Origin: JAYODW01 sp038116745 | GTDB lineage: Bacteria; Pseudomonadota; Gammaproteobacteria; Ga0077536 | Assembly (NCBI GenBank): GCA_038116745.1 | Contig: JAYODW010000036.1 | Location: 1-47,437 of the forward strand | Direction: 5' to 3' | Length of the DNA stretch: 47,437 nucleotides | In this document: positions 7,754-15,713 of the stretch, in pieces | How positions within the stretch are numbered: the stretch's first letter is position 1 | How the letters are laid out: every line of letters begins with the position of its first letter | The notes under the pieces: generated by a model | What the model was told of the DNA's origin: nothing | The model's input: the letters and a program-made list of their open reading frames with translations, nothing else | The model's database searches: none | Program-made: the position numbers and the translations under genes

Positions 7754-8497
7754 TCAGGCGGACCGCTCCAGAGCGGGCCAGGATGTGACGAGCCGTGCAG
7801 CTTTTTCCAGATCGGACTGATCGTCGATCTCTCCCCAGCCTAAGCCATCGATGGGACACACCCCAACAATTCCTTCGCCCGCTAGTGCATCGATGGCCGA
7901 CAGGTACCACTGATTGAGTCCGGTTCCATAACGCATCATGTGGTCAATCTGGGCACTGAAGCGCGCTGCGCCCTGCTGGTTGAAACGCATCATGCCGATG
8001 GACTCCCCATTCACATCGGGAGAATCCAGCTGTTTCCCAACTCGTTTCAACTGCCCTGCTGCTGTGATGACTTTCATGTCGTCAGCGTCATAGCGGGCCT
8101 TGCTGTCGGTGACCAGGGTGACCTGATGGCCTGCTGGTGCAGCCAACAGCCGCTTGAGAACGCCGGCTTCGAAAAGCGTATCGCCGTTGATGATGCAGAA
8201 CGGTGTTCGCATCTCGTGGCGCGCAATCCAACACGTACCCAGATTGTCACTCTGAGCGTAAAACGGGTTGTAAACCGCTCGCGCGGGAAGGAAGCTCTGG
8301 CTCTCGAGTATTTCATCGATGTAGTCGGCCCCAAACCCAGTGACCACCACGACCTCCTCTACCGCACAGGCACTGATTTCGTGCAGCTGCCATTCGAGCA
8401 CTGAGCGGGTTCCAACTGGAAGCGCTGCTTTAGGGCGCTCTGTCGTCAGAGGCAACAGCCGACGTCCCTGACCTGCGCTGAGAATAATAACTTTCAT
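7754..8497 (-). CDS. LicC-like nucleotidyltransferase (phospho-alcohol cytidylyltransferase)
   Basis: The ATG at 8497 gives 247 residues and puts the nucleotide-binding loop at the very start (KVIILSAGQGRRL), followed by the ERPKAALPV segment with Lys23. A GTG at 8527 is possible. Other family features are the INGDTLF metal-site strand, the DDMKVI segment, ESIGMMRF and WGEIDDQSDLEKA at the end. These fit the LicC/phosphocholine cytidylyltransferase branch of sugar-nucleotidyltransferases, which join CTP to a phospho-alcohol such as phosphocholine, inositol phosphate or glutamine phosphate. It is the last gene of the leftward operon that starts with the ceramide-synthase-like gene. Its CDP-product would be a natural donor for the CDP-alcohol phosphotransferase at 2785-3969. 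Which alcohol is used cannot be read from the sequence. Confidence 0.8.
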   Translation of the reverse strand: MKVIILSAGQGRRLLPLTTERPKAALPVGTRSVLEWQLHEISACAVEEVVVVTGFGADYIDEILESQSFLPARAVYNPFYAQSDNLGTCWIARHEMRTPFCIINGDTLFEAGVLKRLLAAPAGHQVTLVTDSKARYDADDMKVITAAGQLKRVGKQLDSPDVNGESIGMMRFNQQGAARFSAQIDHMMRYGTGLNQWYLSAIDALAGEGIVGVCPIDGLGWGEIDDQSDLEKAARLVTSWPALERSA

Positions 8498-8584
8498 GGT
8501 CGGAGCTGAGAGTGGACGGGTGCGCACTGGGCGGCGCGCGAATCTAACATAAAAACGGTCAGGCTACGGTCGAAGCCGAGCCAT

Positions 8585-9337
8585 TCAGGTTCGTTCACTG
8601 AGTCTGCGATTCCAGTCTGCGAGATTTTTAAGCGGGTCTTTGACGTAGTGAGATGCTTGCATTAATCGTAGGATTGCCCCGTTAAAACGGCTCCCGATGC
8701 GATCCATGGGACGATTGATATCCAGGAACAGCACACACCGGTATTCGGCAGTGTCATTACGAACTTCGTGCTCATAGGTGTCATCAAATACCAGGCACTC
8801 TCCTTCAGCCCAGCTGCAGATATTTTCACCGACTCGGATCCAGCATCGCTCCCGCTCTTGCGGTACTTTTAGACCCAGATGCACACGCACCAAGGCCTTC
8901 GTTGGGCCACGGTGGGGGGGGATGTGATACCCCGGGGCCAGGATCGAGAACCAGGCGTTGAGCAGGTCGGGTATGGCGGCGAGATGCGCGGCGGTTCGCG
9001 GGCACGCAGCACAGTTGCGAGTGACCGGTTGACCGAAAACGTAAAGTCCGTAGGTTTTCCAGTTATTCCCCTTGGATATCCGCGCTTGGTCCGGTGAGAT
9101 CTCATGAAAGCTGGGAATTTCCTCCGGGTGAGACCAAACGCTGTCGAACTCATCTCTGATCGCGTTAGTCGCCTGCGTCAGAGCGGGTATCCAGGAAAAC
9201 GTCGAATTGGGGAGTACTGCGGTAGTTGCCACAAGGGAGTGTCGGGCTTGGAAACTGTTTACGGTCCGCAGAAAGCGTTTCCCTAGGCGGTGTGTGACGG
9301 CCCGTTTCCATCTCTGCACTGCTCCTGACTCATTCAT
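8585..9337 (-). CDS. Aspartyl/asparaginyl beta-hydroxylase-family dioxygenase (LpxO-like)
   Basis: The ATG at 9337 is preceded by AGAGG nine bases upstream and overlaps the stop of the preceding gene by 8 bases, so the 250-residue form is preferred over a start at 9385. The C-terminal jellyroll holds the expected iron and 2-oxoglutarate residues: PHRGPTK, His153 in RVHLGLKVP, Asp186 and His190 in FDDTYEHEV, and Arg200 two residues before LFLDINRP. The family includes vertebrate ASPH and bacterial LpxO, which 2-hydroxylates a lipid A acyl chain. There is no clear membrane anchor. Coupling to two sphingolipid-type genes upstream suggests hydroxylation of a ceramide acyl chain or base. That substrate is inference; a peptide substrate remains possible. 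Confidence 0.8.
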   Translation of the reverse strand: MNESGAVQRWKRAVTHRLGKRFLRTVNSFQARHSLVATTAVLPNSTFSWIPALTQATNAIRDEFDSVWSHPEEIPSFHEISPDQARISKGNNWKTYGLYVFGQPVTRNCAACPRTAAHLAAIPDLLNAWFSILAPGYHIPPHRGPTKALVRVHLGLKVPQERERCWIRVGENICSWAEGECLVFDDTYEHEVRNDTAEYRCVLFLDINRPMDRIGSRFNGAILRLMQASHYVKDPLKNLADWNRRLSERT

Positions 9338-10151
9338 TTCTGAGAACCTCTTTCGCCAATGCCAGGTCTTCCAGGGTATCCACATCTACAGCCGCTCTCG
9401 GATCGTGAATGAGCACATGACCTATGTGGGCAGCACACTTTCGAGACAGAACGGCAAGCGCTTGGTCCAGAGACAGCCAGCCCAACGCGTAGCGCGCCAG
9501 GCTCAAACCTCCCAGCTTTCTTGCGATCCTCCATGGATGCTTCCTGTCCTGTTCGATTTGTTGCCAGAAGAACAGCACTTTTCGAGCTTCAGCGGTTTTG
9601 AGCAGGAAGAGGTTGGCGCCGCAGTAAGCGCCCCCCCTGAACCGCAGCACAGTACGCTGCGATTGAGGCCACCGTGTCTTCACCAGCGCATAAGGCACCA
9701 GTCCGACAATCAGGTCGCCGGGCTGGGCCAACGCTTTTAAACAGAAATCATTCACGAGCTCGCTGGTGAGCAGAGCATGGTCGCCAGCAGTGAGTAGGAT
9801 GGGTAGAGACTCAAGTTCCGCGATCCCGCTCAGAGCGCTGGCGCAAGGCCCGGCCGCGGGGGGGAGCCACCGGAAATAACCGTCTGCCAGCATGGGACGC
9901 AGAACGTCCTCGATCGCTGCGTCGGAGCAGTCCGGCCCGACAAGCAGGCCGCTCTGAATTGAGGTGCATTGTCGCAGCGCGTCCAGAACGCGCTCTAAAG
10001 CCCGTCGGCCTTCCACTTCAGCGAAAACACTGGCCTTCAAGCCGAGCGCACGAGCAAGGGCGTTGCCGCCCTGACGCTCCCCAGCCAACACCAGCGCTTG
10101 GACTGGTCCATGACAGCTGCATTCGGACAACGATGACGCTGTCCTGCTCAA
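9330..10151 (-). CDS. MobA-like NTP transferase-fold protein
   Basis: The likely start is a TTG at 10151 that overlaps the upstream stop as TTGA; no ATG exists in the first 80 residues, and the start is therefore uncertain. The 273-residue product begins its domain with VQALVLAGERQGGNALARA, the glycine-rich nucleotide loop of the MobA/GT-A nucleotidyltransferase superfamily. Later segments include ILLTAGDHALLT (the metal-site strand, with Asp) and a terminal VDVDTLEDLALAKEV typical of the family. It is the second gene of the operon headed by the ceramide-synthase-like gene and is coupled to the dioxygenase. It may make a nucleotide-activated headgroup or transfer a sugar or phospho-group. It is clearly different from the LicC-like gene two positions downstream. 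Substrate unknown. Confidence 0.65.
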   Translation of the reverse strand: MSRTASSLSECSCHGPVQALVLAGERQGGNALARALGLKASVFAEVEGRRALERVLDALRQCTSIQSGLLVGPDCSDAAIEDVLRPMLADGYFRWLPPAAGPCASALSGIAELESLPILLTAGDHALLTSELVNDFCLKALAQPGDLIVGLVPYALVKTRWPQSQRTVLRFRGGAYCGANLFLLKTAEARKVLFFWQQIEQDRKHPWRIARKLGGLSLARYALGWLSLDQALAVLSRKCAAHIGHVLIHDPRAAVDVDTLEDLALAKEVLRNE

Positions 10152-11290
10152 AGCGCTTTGCTGTAAACGCGGTAGCGCTTGGACAGCTGCCCGCCCAGGC
10201 TATCGATGATGTTCTTCATTGCCTCGTTGGATTCAAGGATCCAGGACATCTCGACATCTTCCACGCCTTTTCTCAGCCCTGGTTCTCGCAATGCCTGTAC
10301 AACCGAAAGGGCCAGGCCCGGGCCCATACGCGTGTGATGAAAGCGGCGACGCACACCCATGAGCGGGATGCGCGCAGTGCGCGGGTAGCGGACCTTCAGT
10401 CGAAAAAGCAGCTTCAGCCAGCCAAATGGGAGCAGTCGCCCATTCAGATCCTGTAGCGCTTCGTTGACGTTGGGTAAGAGGACGATAAACGCCACGGGCT
10501 CCGAATCCATTTCTGCGATCTGGATGAAGTCCGGCGGGATGATCATGAGCATCTCGTGCCCGATGGCGCGAAACTCATCTCGTTCGAAGGGAACATAGCC
10601 CCAGTTTTCTGACCAAGCATCGTTGAAAATATCGCGCACGATTTCTAGATCACGATCCTTGTTTTTGACGTCCAGTGGCCTGATCTTCACGCGCTTGCGC
10701 AGGCGTTCGAATAGCGCGGCCATGACCGGGGGGGGCTCGAAACGGGCGCTGATGAGATACGCCATCAGGTCTACTGCTTTGGCGTATCCAGCGCGCTCGA
10801 GAGCGGAGCCGTAATAAGGCAGCGCGTGGGTCATCATGAAATAGGGGGGCGTGCCAAAACCCTCGACGAGCAGGCCGACCTCCTGGTTGATGTTCAAGCT
10901 GAACGGTCCTCGGACTTCCGTCATGCCTCGTTCACGAAGCCAGCTCTCTGCTGTGCCTGTCAGGGCGGTGAAAACCTCCGGATCATTTTCTGCTTCGAGC
11001 AGACCGAAAAAACCGGTGCGATCTTTGTAGTGATCGAGATGAAGTTGATCAATCTGTGCACTGATCCGACCCACCGGCTGTCCGTCCCGATAAGCCAGCC
11101 AGCCCTGCCACTTTAGATGCTGAAACACTGGATGCTTTGGCGAAAGCGCTTCCTTTCTCTCGGCGAGCAGCGGCGGAACCCAATGAGGATCATTTGCGTA
11201 GAGGCGATACGGTAGCTGGAGGAAAGCGTCCAGGTCAGCCTTGTTTTCGACTGGCTCGGTACTTAACAGACTGGCGATTGGCGCTGTCAT
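10148..11290 (-). CDS. GNAT-type acyltransferase, probable bacterial ceramide synthase (bCerS)
   Basis: The 380-residue protein belongs to a family often labelled GNAT N-acetyltransferase or, wrongly, dATP pyrophosphohydrolase. Recognisable segments are LPYRLYANDPHWVPPLL near the start, VGRISAQID, FFGLLEAENDPEVF, EVRGPFSLNINQEVGLLVEG, IFNDAWSENWGYVPF and the closing SWILESNEAMKNIIDSLGG. I recall this family as the bacterial ceramide synthase that N-acylates 3-ketosphinganine in Caulobacter; the match is from memory. It heads a leftward operon with the MobA-like, LpxO-like and LicC-like genes and is divergent from a cupin gene. It lies about 9 kb from serine palmitoyltransferase, within the same island. 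No membrane segment is evident. Confidence 0.72.
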   Translation of the reverse strand: MTAPIASLLSTEPVENKADLDAFLQLPYRLYANDPHWVPPLLAERKEALSPKHPVFQHLKWQGWLAYRDGQPVGRISAQIDQLHLDHYKDRTGFFGLLEAENDPEVFTALTGTAESWLRERGMTEVRGPFSLNINQEVGLLVEGFGTPPYFMMTHALPYYGSALERAGYAKAVDLMAYLISARFEPPPVMAALFERLRKRVKIRPLDVKNKDRDLEIVRDIFNDAWSENWGYVPFERDEFRAIGHEMLMIIPPDFIQIAEMDSEPVAFIVLLPNVNEALQDLNGRLLPFGWLKLLFRLKVRYPRTARIPLMGVRRRFHHTRMGPGLALSVVQALREPGLRKGVEDVEMSWILESNEAMKNIIDSLGGQLSKRYRVYSKAL

Positions 11291-11424
11291 GAGTGGCTCG
11301 AATGCAGGTCAGCGCGGGCTGCGCGAGGCGGAATGTTAGCTAAAGCAGTGAGACAGCGAAACTTGGTGCTCTACCGAGTGTCAGGCGATTTATACTGCGC
11401 CTGCTCAGCCAAGGGAGACGAGTC

Positions 11425-11871
11425 ATGAAACCGTTAGTAGATCAGGAATATGTCCAGATACAGGACCTGGAGTGGCAGCCTTTTCCCGATGCTTTTTCGG
11501 AGGGAGGTATCCGCTGGAAACTGCTGCATGTATCGCCAGAAATGGGTGCATGGACCGCGATTTTTGACTGCCCGGCAGGTTCTTCATTCGCCTCTCATAT
11601 TCACGTCGGGCCGGGCGAGTACCTGCTGACGAGGGGCAAAATGGAAGTCCGAGGAGGAAACGAGGAAGGGGGGGCGACCGCGTACGAACTAGGCTATGGC
11701 TACGAGTCGTGTAACGCTCGTCACGACAAGACCTTTTTTCCAATCGACAGCGAGTTCTACATGACTTTCCTTGGGCCGTTGCAGTTCATCGACGGTGAGG
11801 GTAGTCCGCGCGCGGTTGTGGGCTGGCAGCAGGCTCAGGAGTTGTGGGCGGCTCAAACCGGCCGCGCATGA
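11425..11871 (+). CDS. Cupin-domain protein (ChrR / 2,4'-dihydroxyacetophenone dioxygenase-like)
   Basis: The 148-residue protein is a single cupin. The metal-site segment is SFASHIHVGPGEYLLTRGKMEVRGG, shown here only to mark its two histidines and the glutamate; the second histidine of the second cupin motif is likely in the ESCNARHDKTFF segment. The layout resembles 2,4'-dihydroxyacetophenone dioxygenase and ChrR-type cupins. A good ribosome site (GGGAG) lies 8 bases before the ATG, and a TATACT hexamer at 11391-11396 may be part of its promoter. It is divergent from the ceramide-synthase-like operon and convergent with tRNA-Leu. Oxygenase, isomerase or simple metal-binding sensor roles are all possible; the substrate is not evident. 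Confidence 0.75.
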   Translation: MKPLVDQEYVQIQDLEWQPFPDAFSEGGIRWKLLHVSPEMGAWTAIFDCPAGSSFASHIHVGPGEYLLTRGKMEVRGGNEEGGATAYELGYGYESCNARHDKTFFPIDSEFYMTFLGPLQFIDGEGSPRAVVGWQQAQELWAAQTGRA

Positions 11872-11999
11872 GCCACTGTCGGTGCGTCTTGCGCGAGTCC
11901 GGCTGAATGCCGGGCTCGAGCTGCCGCACCGCTCTGAGGACGGATTCTGTACTTGAGCGTTTGTAAGGCGTCAGTTCCAGCAGTGGCGGATGACCCTGC

Positions 12000-12086
<87 letters not shown>

Positions 12087-12098
12087 AAAGAGCTGCGC

Positions 12099-12127
12099 AA
12101 TCTACCCATTCCCCCAGAGTGAGTCAA
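12099..12127 (-). promoter_or_regulatory. Sigma70-like promoter for tRNA-Leu
   Basis: On the minus strand TTGACT (complement of 12122-12127) and TAGATT (complement of 12099-12104) are separated by exactly 17 bases. The -10 box lies 12 bases upstream of the tRNA 5' end, so transcription would start a few bases before the mature tRNA. The -35 box overlaps the A of the rnr start codon on the opposite strand. Confidence 0.65.
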
Positions 12128-14322
12128 TGCGCTCTAGAAACCACCGCAGGTACTTAAAACGAGCTTCGGCATTCGTCAGAATCGAAGGGTTGCCCGACCG
12201 CGAAGCGATACTGGCAGCGCTAGCGGCGCGGGCCAGACCTTGCGCCTTGCGGGAGCTGGCGGCTGATCTGCAGGTGAAGCAACGCGCCGCGACGGAGGCC
12301 TTGGCCAGGCGGGTAGATGCGATGGCGCGAGACGGGCAGGTTGTCCGCACTCGGTCAGGTCACTATGGCATTGCAGATCAGATGGAACTGGTGCAGGGCC
12401 AGGTTCTTTCTCATCGCGATGGCTTTGCCTTCGTGCGTAATCAGAACGGTGACGATATCTTTTTGCCGCCGCGGGAGGCCCGGGGCACCCTGCATGGCGA
12501 TCGGGTGTTGGTTCGTGTTGCCGGTCATGACCAACGTGGCCGCCCGTATGGCCGTGTGGTCGAGGTTCTTGAACGTGCTCATACGACTGTCGTCGGGCGC
12601 TACTACGAGGAAGAAGGGTTCGGCTATGTCGTCCCAGACAATCGACACCTGAATCAGGATGTCCTGATTCCCTCGGGGAAAGCGCTGAATGCAAGTCGGG
12701 GACAGGTTGTTGTCGCGCGCATTGAGCGGCAACCGGATCGACATCTGCCGCCTCAGGGACAAGTAACAGAAGTCTTGGGCGATCATCTTTCTCCGGGGAT
12801 GGAGGTTGAGATGGCGGCACGAAGTTACCACCTCCCGCTCAACTGGTCGGAGGAGACTGAGCACGAAATCGCGGGTTTCCCCGAGGAGGTGTGCAGCGCG
12901 GATTTCGCAGCCCGGGTGGACCTCACCGCGATTCCTCTTGCCACCATCGATGGCGAGGACGCGCGGGATTTCGATGACGCTCTGTTCGCGCGGAGAAATG
13001 CCCGAGGCTTTACGTTAGTGGTGGCAATCGCCGACGTCGCGCACTACGTCAGCCCAGGCTCAGCTGTTGATAAGGATGCCCGAAGTCGCGGAACTTCGGT
13101 GTATTTTCCGAACAGGGTTGTGCCGATGCTTCCGGAGAAGCTGTCGAACCATCTCTGCTCCCTGGTGCCCGGGGAAGACCGCCTTGCAGTGGTGTGCGAA
13201 CTGAATATCGGTCTGGATGGTGGTATCAGGCGAACCCGGTTCTTTGAGGCAGTAATCCGTTCGCATGCCCGATTGACTTATGACGCAGTCCATCACTGGC
13301 GCGAGGGTCGAGGAGGCATGCCGCTTGCTGTCCCCAAGGGCGTGGTTGAAAGCCTGGAGGTGCTTTACGATATTTTCGGGCTCTTGTTAGAGCAGCGGAT
13401 ATCCCGTTGTGCGCTTGATCTGGATTCGGCTGAAGCGCGTTTTAAACTGAGTGCTACGGGCAAAATCGAGGGTATCGAGGCACGCACGCGCACGGATGCT
13501 CATCGACTGGTCGAGGAATGTATGGTCGCAGCGAACGTTGCGGCAGCTCGTTTCCTGCTCAAGCAGAAGCAGGCGGCGATATTCCGAGTGCATGAAGACC
13601 CCGCAGATGAAAAGCTGGAGGATTTGAAACACTTGGCTCGCAGCGTCGCCCTGCCGCTGCCCAATGGGGAGCTGACTGCGGCGAATTTGCTTGCCGGTAT
13701 TCTGCGGGCGGCCAAAGGTCGCCCTGACCAAAGGCTGCTGCAAACACTCGTGCTGCGAAGCTTGAAGCTGGCCGTTTACAGCGCCGAGAACACGGGCCAT
13801 TTCGGCTTGGCGCTGCCGGCTTATACTCATTTCACCTCACCAATCCGGCGCTATCCAGACTTAACGGTGCATCGTGCGCTGAAGCAGATCCTTGCCCGCG
13901 GTCCGGGCACTTTGCCAAAGGACACGAGCGCGCTGGCGGAACATTGCTCAATGACGGAACGTCGGGCGGAGGAGGCGACGCGGGACGTCGAGCAATGGCT
14001 CAAATGCGAGTTCATGCTCGACAAAGTCGGGCGGTGTTATTCGGGAACGGTTTCCAGCGTGGTCGAATTCGGACTTTTTGTCGAACTGGACGAGCTCCTC
14101 GTCGAGGGATTGGTTCACATCAGCTCGCTGCCTGGTGATTACTATCATTTCGACTCTGAGCGGCACACGCTAGGCGGGCGGTCCCGGCAGCACAGTTTCG
14201 GGCTCGGGCAGGCTGTTAGCGTACGTGTCGAAAAAGTAGATCTTGACCTGAGGCGAATTGATTTTGCACTGGAGAACGCGCGCCGGGGCGGTCGGAAAGC
14301 AAGACGTGGAGGCGCAGCTTAG
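12127..14322 (+). CDS. rnr: Ribonuclease R
   Basis: The 731-residue protein is an RNB-family 3'-to-5' exoribonuclease that degrades structured RNA in the cytoplasm. An N-terminal winged-helix part (to about residue 85) is followed by two cold-shock-like domains. The catalytic RNB domain has its metal-binding aspartates in DGEDARDFDDAL (near residues 275-285) and the family segments FPNRVVPMLPEKLSNHLCSL and AYTHFTSPIRRYPDL. A C-terminal S1 domain starts near GRCYSGTVSSVVEFG, and a short basic tail ends the protein. Length is somewhat below that of E. coli RNase R (813). It is followed 2 bases later by rlmB, the same order as in many gammaproteobacteria. Its start is 40 bases from a divergent tRNA-Leu gene. 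Confidence 0.96.
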   Translation: MRSRNHRRYLKRASAFVRIEGLPDREAILAALAARARPCALRELAADLQVKQRAATEALARRVDAMARDGQVVRTRSGHYGIADQMELVQGQVLSHRDGFAFVRNQNGDDIFLPPREARGTLHGDRVLVRVAGHDQRGRPYGRVVEVLERAHTTVVGRYYEEEGFGYVVPDNRHLNQDVLIPSGKALNASRGQVVVARIERQPDRHLPPQGQVTEVLGDHLSPGMEVEMAARSYHLPLNWSEETEHEIAGFPEEVCSADFAARVDLTAIPLATIDGEDARDFDDALFARRNARGFTLVVAIADVAHYVSPGSAVDKDARSRGTSVYFPNRVVPMLPEKLSNHLCSLVPGEDRLAVVCELNIGLDGGIRRTRFFEAVIRSHARLTYDAVHHWREGRGGMPLAVPKGVVESLEVLYDIFGLLLEQRISRCALDLDSAEARFKLSATGKIEGIEARTRTDAHRLVEECMVAANVAAARFLLKQKQAAIFRVHEDPADEKLEDLKHLARSVALPLPNGELTAANLLAGILRAAKGRPDQRLLQTLVLRSLKLAVYSAENTGHFGLALPAYTHFTSPIRRYPDLTVHRALKQILARGPGTLPKDTSALAEHCSMTERRAEEATRDVEQWLKCEFMLDKVGRCYSGTVSSVVEFGLFVELDELLVEGLVHISSLPGDYYHFDSERHTLGGRSRQHSFGLGQAVSVRVEKVDLDLRRIDFALENARRGGRKARRGGAA

Positions 14323-14324
14323 GC

Positions 14325-15065
14325 ATGGCCGCGTTTGTCGTTGGTGGACGGCATGCGGTGGGCATACTCCTTGGTGATAGCCCGCATCTCGCACTCGAGG
14401 TCTGGATTCGGCGTTCCGCCGACGATGTCCTTGATAAATTCGCGACGCTCGCCCGCGAGCTGGGGATAACTGTTCAATTCGCAGACGAAAAGACACTCGA
14501 TAAGGTGCACGGAGACGACCTTCACCAGGGCATCGTCGCACGCAGACGACCTCCGGAACTCGTTGCGTTGGATGTACTGACAGACGACCTGGCTGCCGCC
14601 GACCATCCGGCGCTTTTGCTGTTGCTCGATGAGGTGCAGGACCCGAGAAATTTCGGGGCTTGCCTGCGTGCCGCGGACGGTGCTGGTGTGGACGCGGTGG
14701 TGTTTCCACGCGCGAGGAGCGCTCCGTTGAGTCAGGTGGTAGCGAGAGCAGCGAGTGGCGCGGTCGACACCGTGCGTTTAGTCGAAGTGGCCAACCTTGC
14801 CGTTGCAATGGGGCGTCTCCGCGAGACCGGGGTGTGGACCACAGGTGCGGCCGACGACGCGCCTGTCAGCATCTACGACCACGACCTGTCGGGGGCTTCC
14901 GCGCTTGTTCTCGGAAATGAAGGTCGCGGGCTGCGGCAGCTGACACGCACGCGGTGCGACCATCTCGCCCGAATTCCAATGCATGGGCGTATTCCCAGCT
15001 TGAACGTTGCAACGGCCGCCGCCGTGTGCCTGTTCGAGGCTAGACGCCAAAGATCTGGTCACTAA
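14325..15065 (+). CDS. rlmB: 23S rRNA (guanosine-2'-O-)-methyltransferase RlmB
   Basis: The 246-residue protein is a SPOUT methyltransferase. It has the N-terminal substrate-binding domain (FVVGGRHAVGILL at the start) and the three SPOUT motifs: LLDEVQDPRNFGACLRAAD, LVLGNEGRGL and IPMHGRIPSLNVATAAAV, which form the knotted S-adenosylmethionine site. RlmB methylates the 2'-OH of G2251 in the peptidyl-transferase region of 23S rRNA (E. coli numbering). The gene follows rnr by only 2 bases and is probably co-transcribed with it. A terminator-like hairpin begins 10 bases after its stop. TrmH-like tRNA methylation is less likely given the length and the rnr neighbourhood. Confidence 0.95.
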   Translation: MAAFVVGGRHAVGILLGDSPHLALEVWIRRSADDVLDKFATLARELGITVQFADEKTLDKVHGDDLHQGIVARRRPPELVALDVLTDDLAAADHPALLLLLDEVQDPRNFGACLRAADGAGVDAVVFPRARSAPLSQVVARAASGAVDTVRLVEVANLAVAMGRLRETGVWTTGAADDAPVSIYDHDLSGASALVLGNEGRGLRQLTRTRCDHLARIPMHGRIPSLNVATAAAVCLFEARRQRSGH

Positions 15066-15074
15066 CAGATCGGA

Positions 15075-15100
15075 CGGGGACGGAGCCCGTTCCCGCTTTT
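15075..15100 (+). terminator. Rho-independent terminator after rlmB
   Basis: CGGGGACGG (15075-15083) pairs with CCGTTCCCG (15087-15095) around a 3-base AGC loop; one pair is G-U in RNA. CTTTTG follows immediately. The hairpin lies just after the rlmB stop and before the rpsF promoter, so it would separate the rnr-rlmB unit from the ribosomal protein operon. Confidence 0.55.
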
Positions 15101-15127
15101 GCTCTGCCGTCATGGATGCCCTACAAT
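15099..15127 (+). promoter_or_regulatory. Sigma70-like promoter of the rpsF operon
   Basis: TTGCTC (15099-15104) and TACAAT (15122-15127) are separated by 17 bases. Transcription would start near 15134 and give a leader of about 74 bases before the rpsF GTG start. The -35 box abuts the T-run of the rlmB terminator. Confidence 0.55.
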
Positions 15128-15132
15128 TCGCC

Positions 15133-15149
15133 GCCCCCGTCTAGGGGGC
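15133..15149 (+). promoter_or_regulatory. Leader hairpin upstream of rpsF
   Basis: GCCCCC (15133-15138) and GGGGGC (15144-15149) form a perfect 6-base-pair stem around the loop GTCTA, right at the predicted 5' end of the transcript. It could protect the 5' end or take part in autoregulation; the S6:S18 complex is known to bind rpsF leaders in several bacteria. I could not match the conserved bulged binding motif by eye. Confidence 0.35.
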
Positions 15150-15207
15150 TTTCCTCCTTGCTTTACCGTTGACTCGGAAAGCTTAAATCCACAGGGAGTT
15201 GTTCTCA

Positions 15208-15693
15208 GTGAGACATTACGAAGTCGTGTTTCTGGTCCACCCTGATCAGAGCGAACAGGTCGGCGCTATGGTAGAGCGCTATCGAACGATGATTGAGGGT
15301 CCTGGCGGCAAGATTCATCGTCTGGAAGACTGGGGGCGGCGCCAGCTGGCCTACCCCATCCTGAAAGTACACAAGGCGCACTACGTGTTGATGAACATAG
15401 AGTGCGACCAGTCGACTCTGGACGAGCTGACCAGTGCATTCCGTTTCAACGACGCTGTCTTACGTAACCTGGTCGTCAAGAGAGACGCGGCGGTCACAGA
15501 GCCCTCGCCAATCGCTCACGCGAAGGAAGAGCAGAACGAACGCGACGACGAGCGCAACAGACGGCAACGGGAGCGGTCCAGCGAGAGTTCACCCACCGCT
15601 GGAGTTGAGAACCAGACTGACGAAGACGGAGGCGAGACTAGCGCCGAGACCGAACAGGCCGCTGAGGCTCCCGCCAACGAAGATCCGTCCTGA
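15208..15693 (+). CDS. rpsF: 30S ribosomal protein S6
   Basis: The start is the GTG at 15208: the AGGGAG site at 15193-15198 is 9 bases upstream, and the protein then begins MRHYEVVFLVHP, as S6 proteins do. A TTG at 15199 overlaps the ribosome site region and is not used. The 161-residue product has the S6 fold to about residue 100 (GPGGKIHRLEDWGRRQLAYP, VLRNLVVKRDAA) and then a long, highly charged tail rich in Glu, Asp and Arg. E. coli S6 has 135 residues, with an acidic end extended by RimK. S6 binds the platform of the 30S subunit together with S18, whose gene follows 20 bases later. The long tail is the only unusual point. Confidence 0.96.
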   Translation: MRHYEVVFLVHPDQSEQVGAMVERYRTMIEGPGGKIHRLEDWGRRQLAYPILKVHKAHYVLMNIECDQSTLDELTSAFRFNDAVLRNLVVKRDAAVTEPSPIAHAKEEQNERDDERNRRQRERSSESSPTAGVENQTDEDGGETSAETEQAAEAPANEDPS

Positions 15694-15713
15694 ATCGGAG
15701 GAGGTACAACATC

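Noticed and set aside
14170..14808. 212-residue open frame antisense to the rnr-rlmB junction
   Set aside because: It spans the ends of two clear genes and its composition (Arg, Pro, Ser) is that of an antisense shadow.
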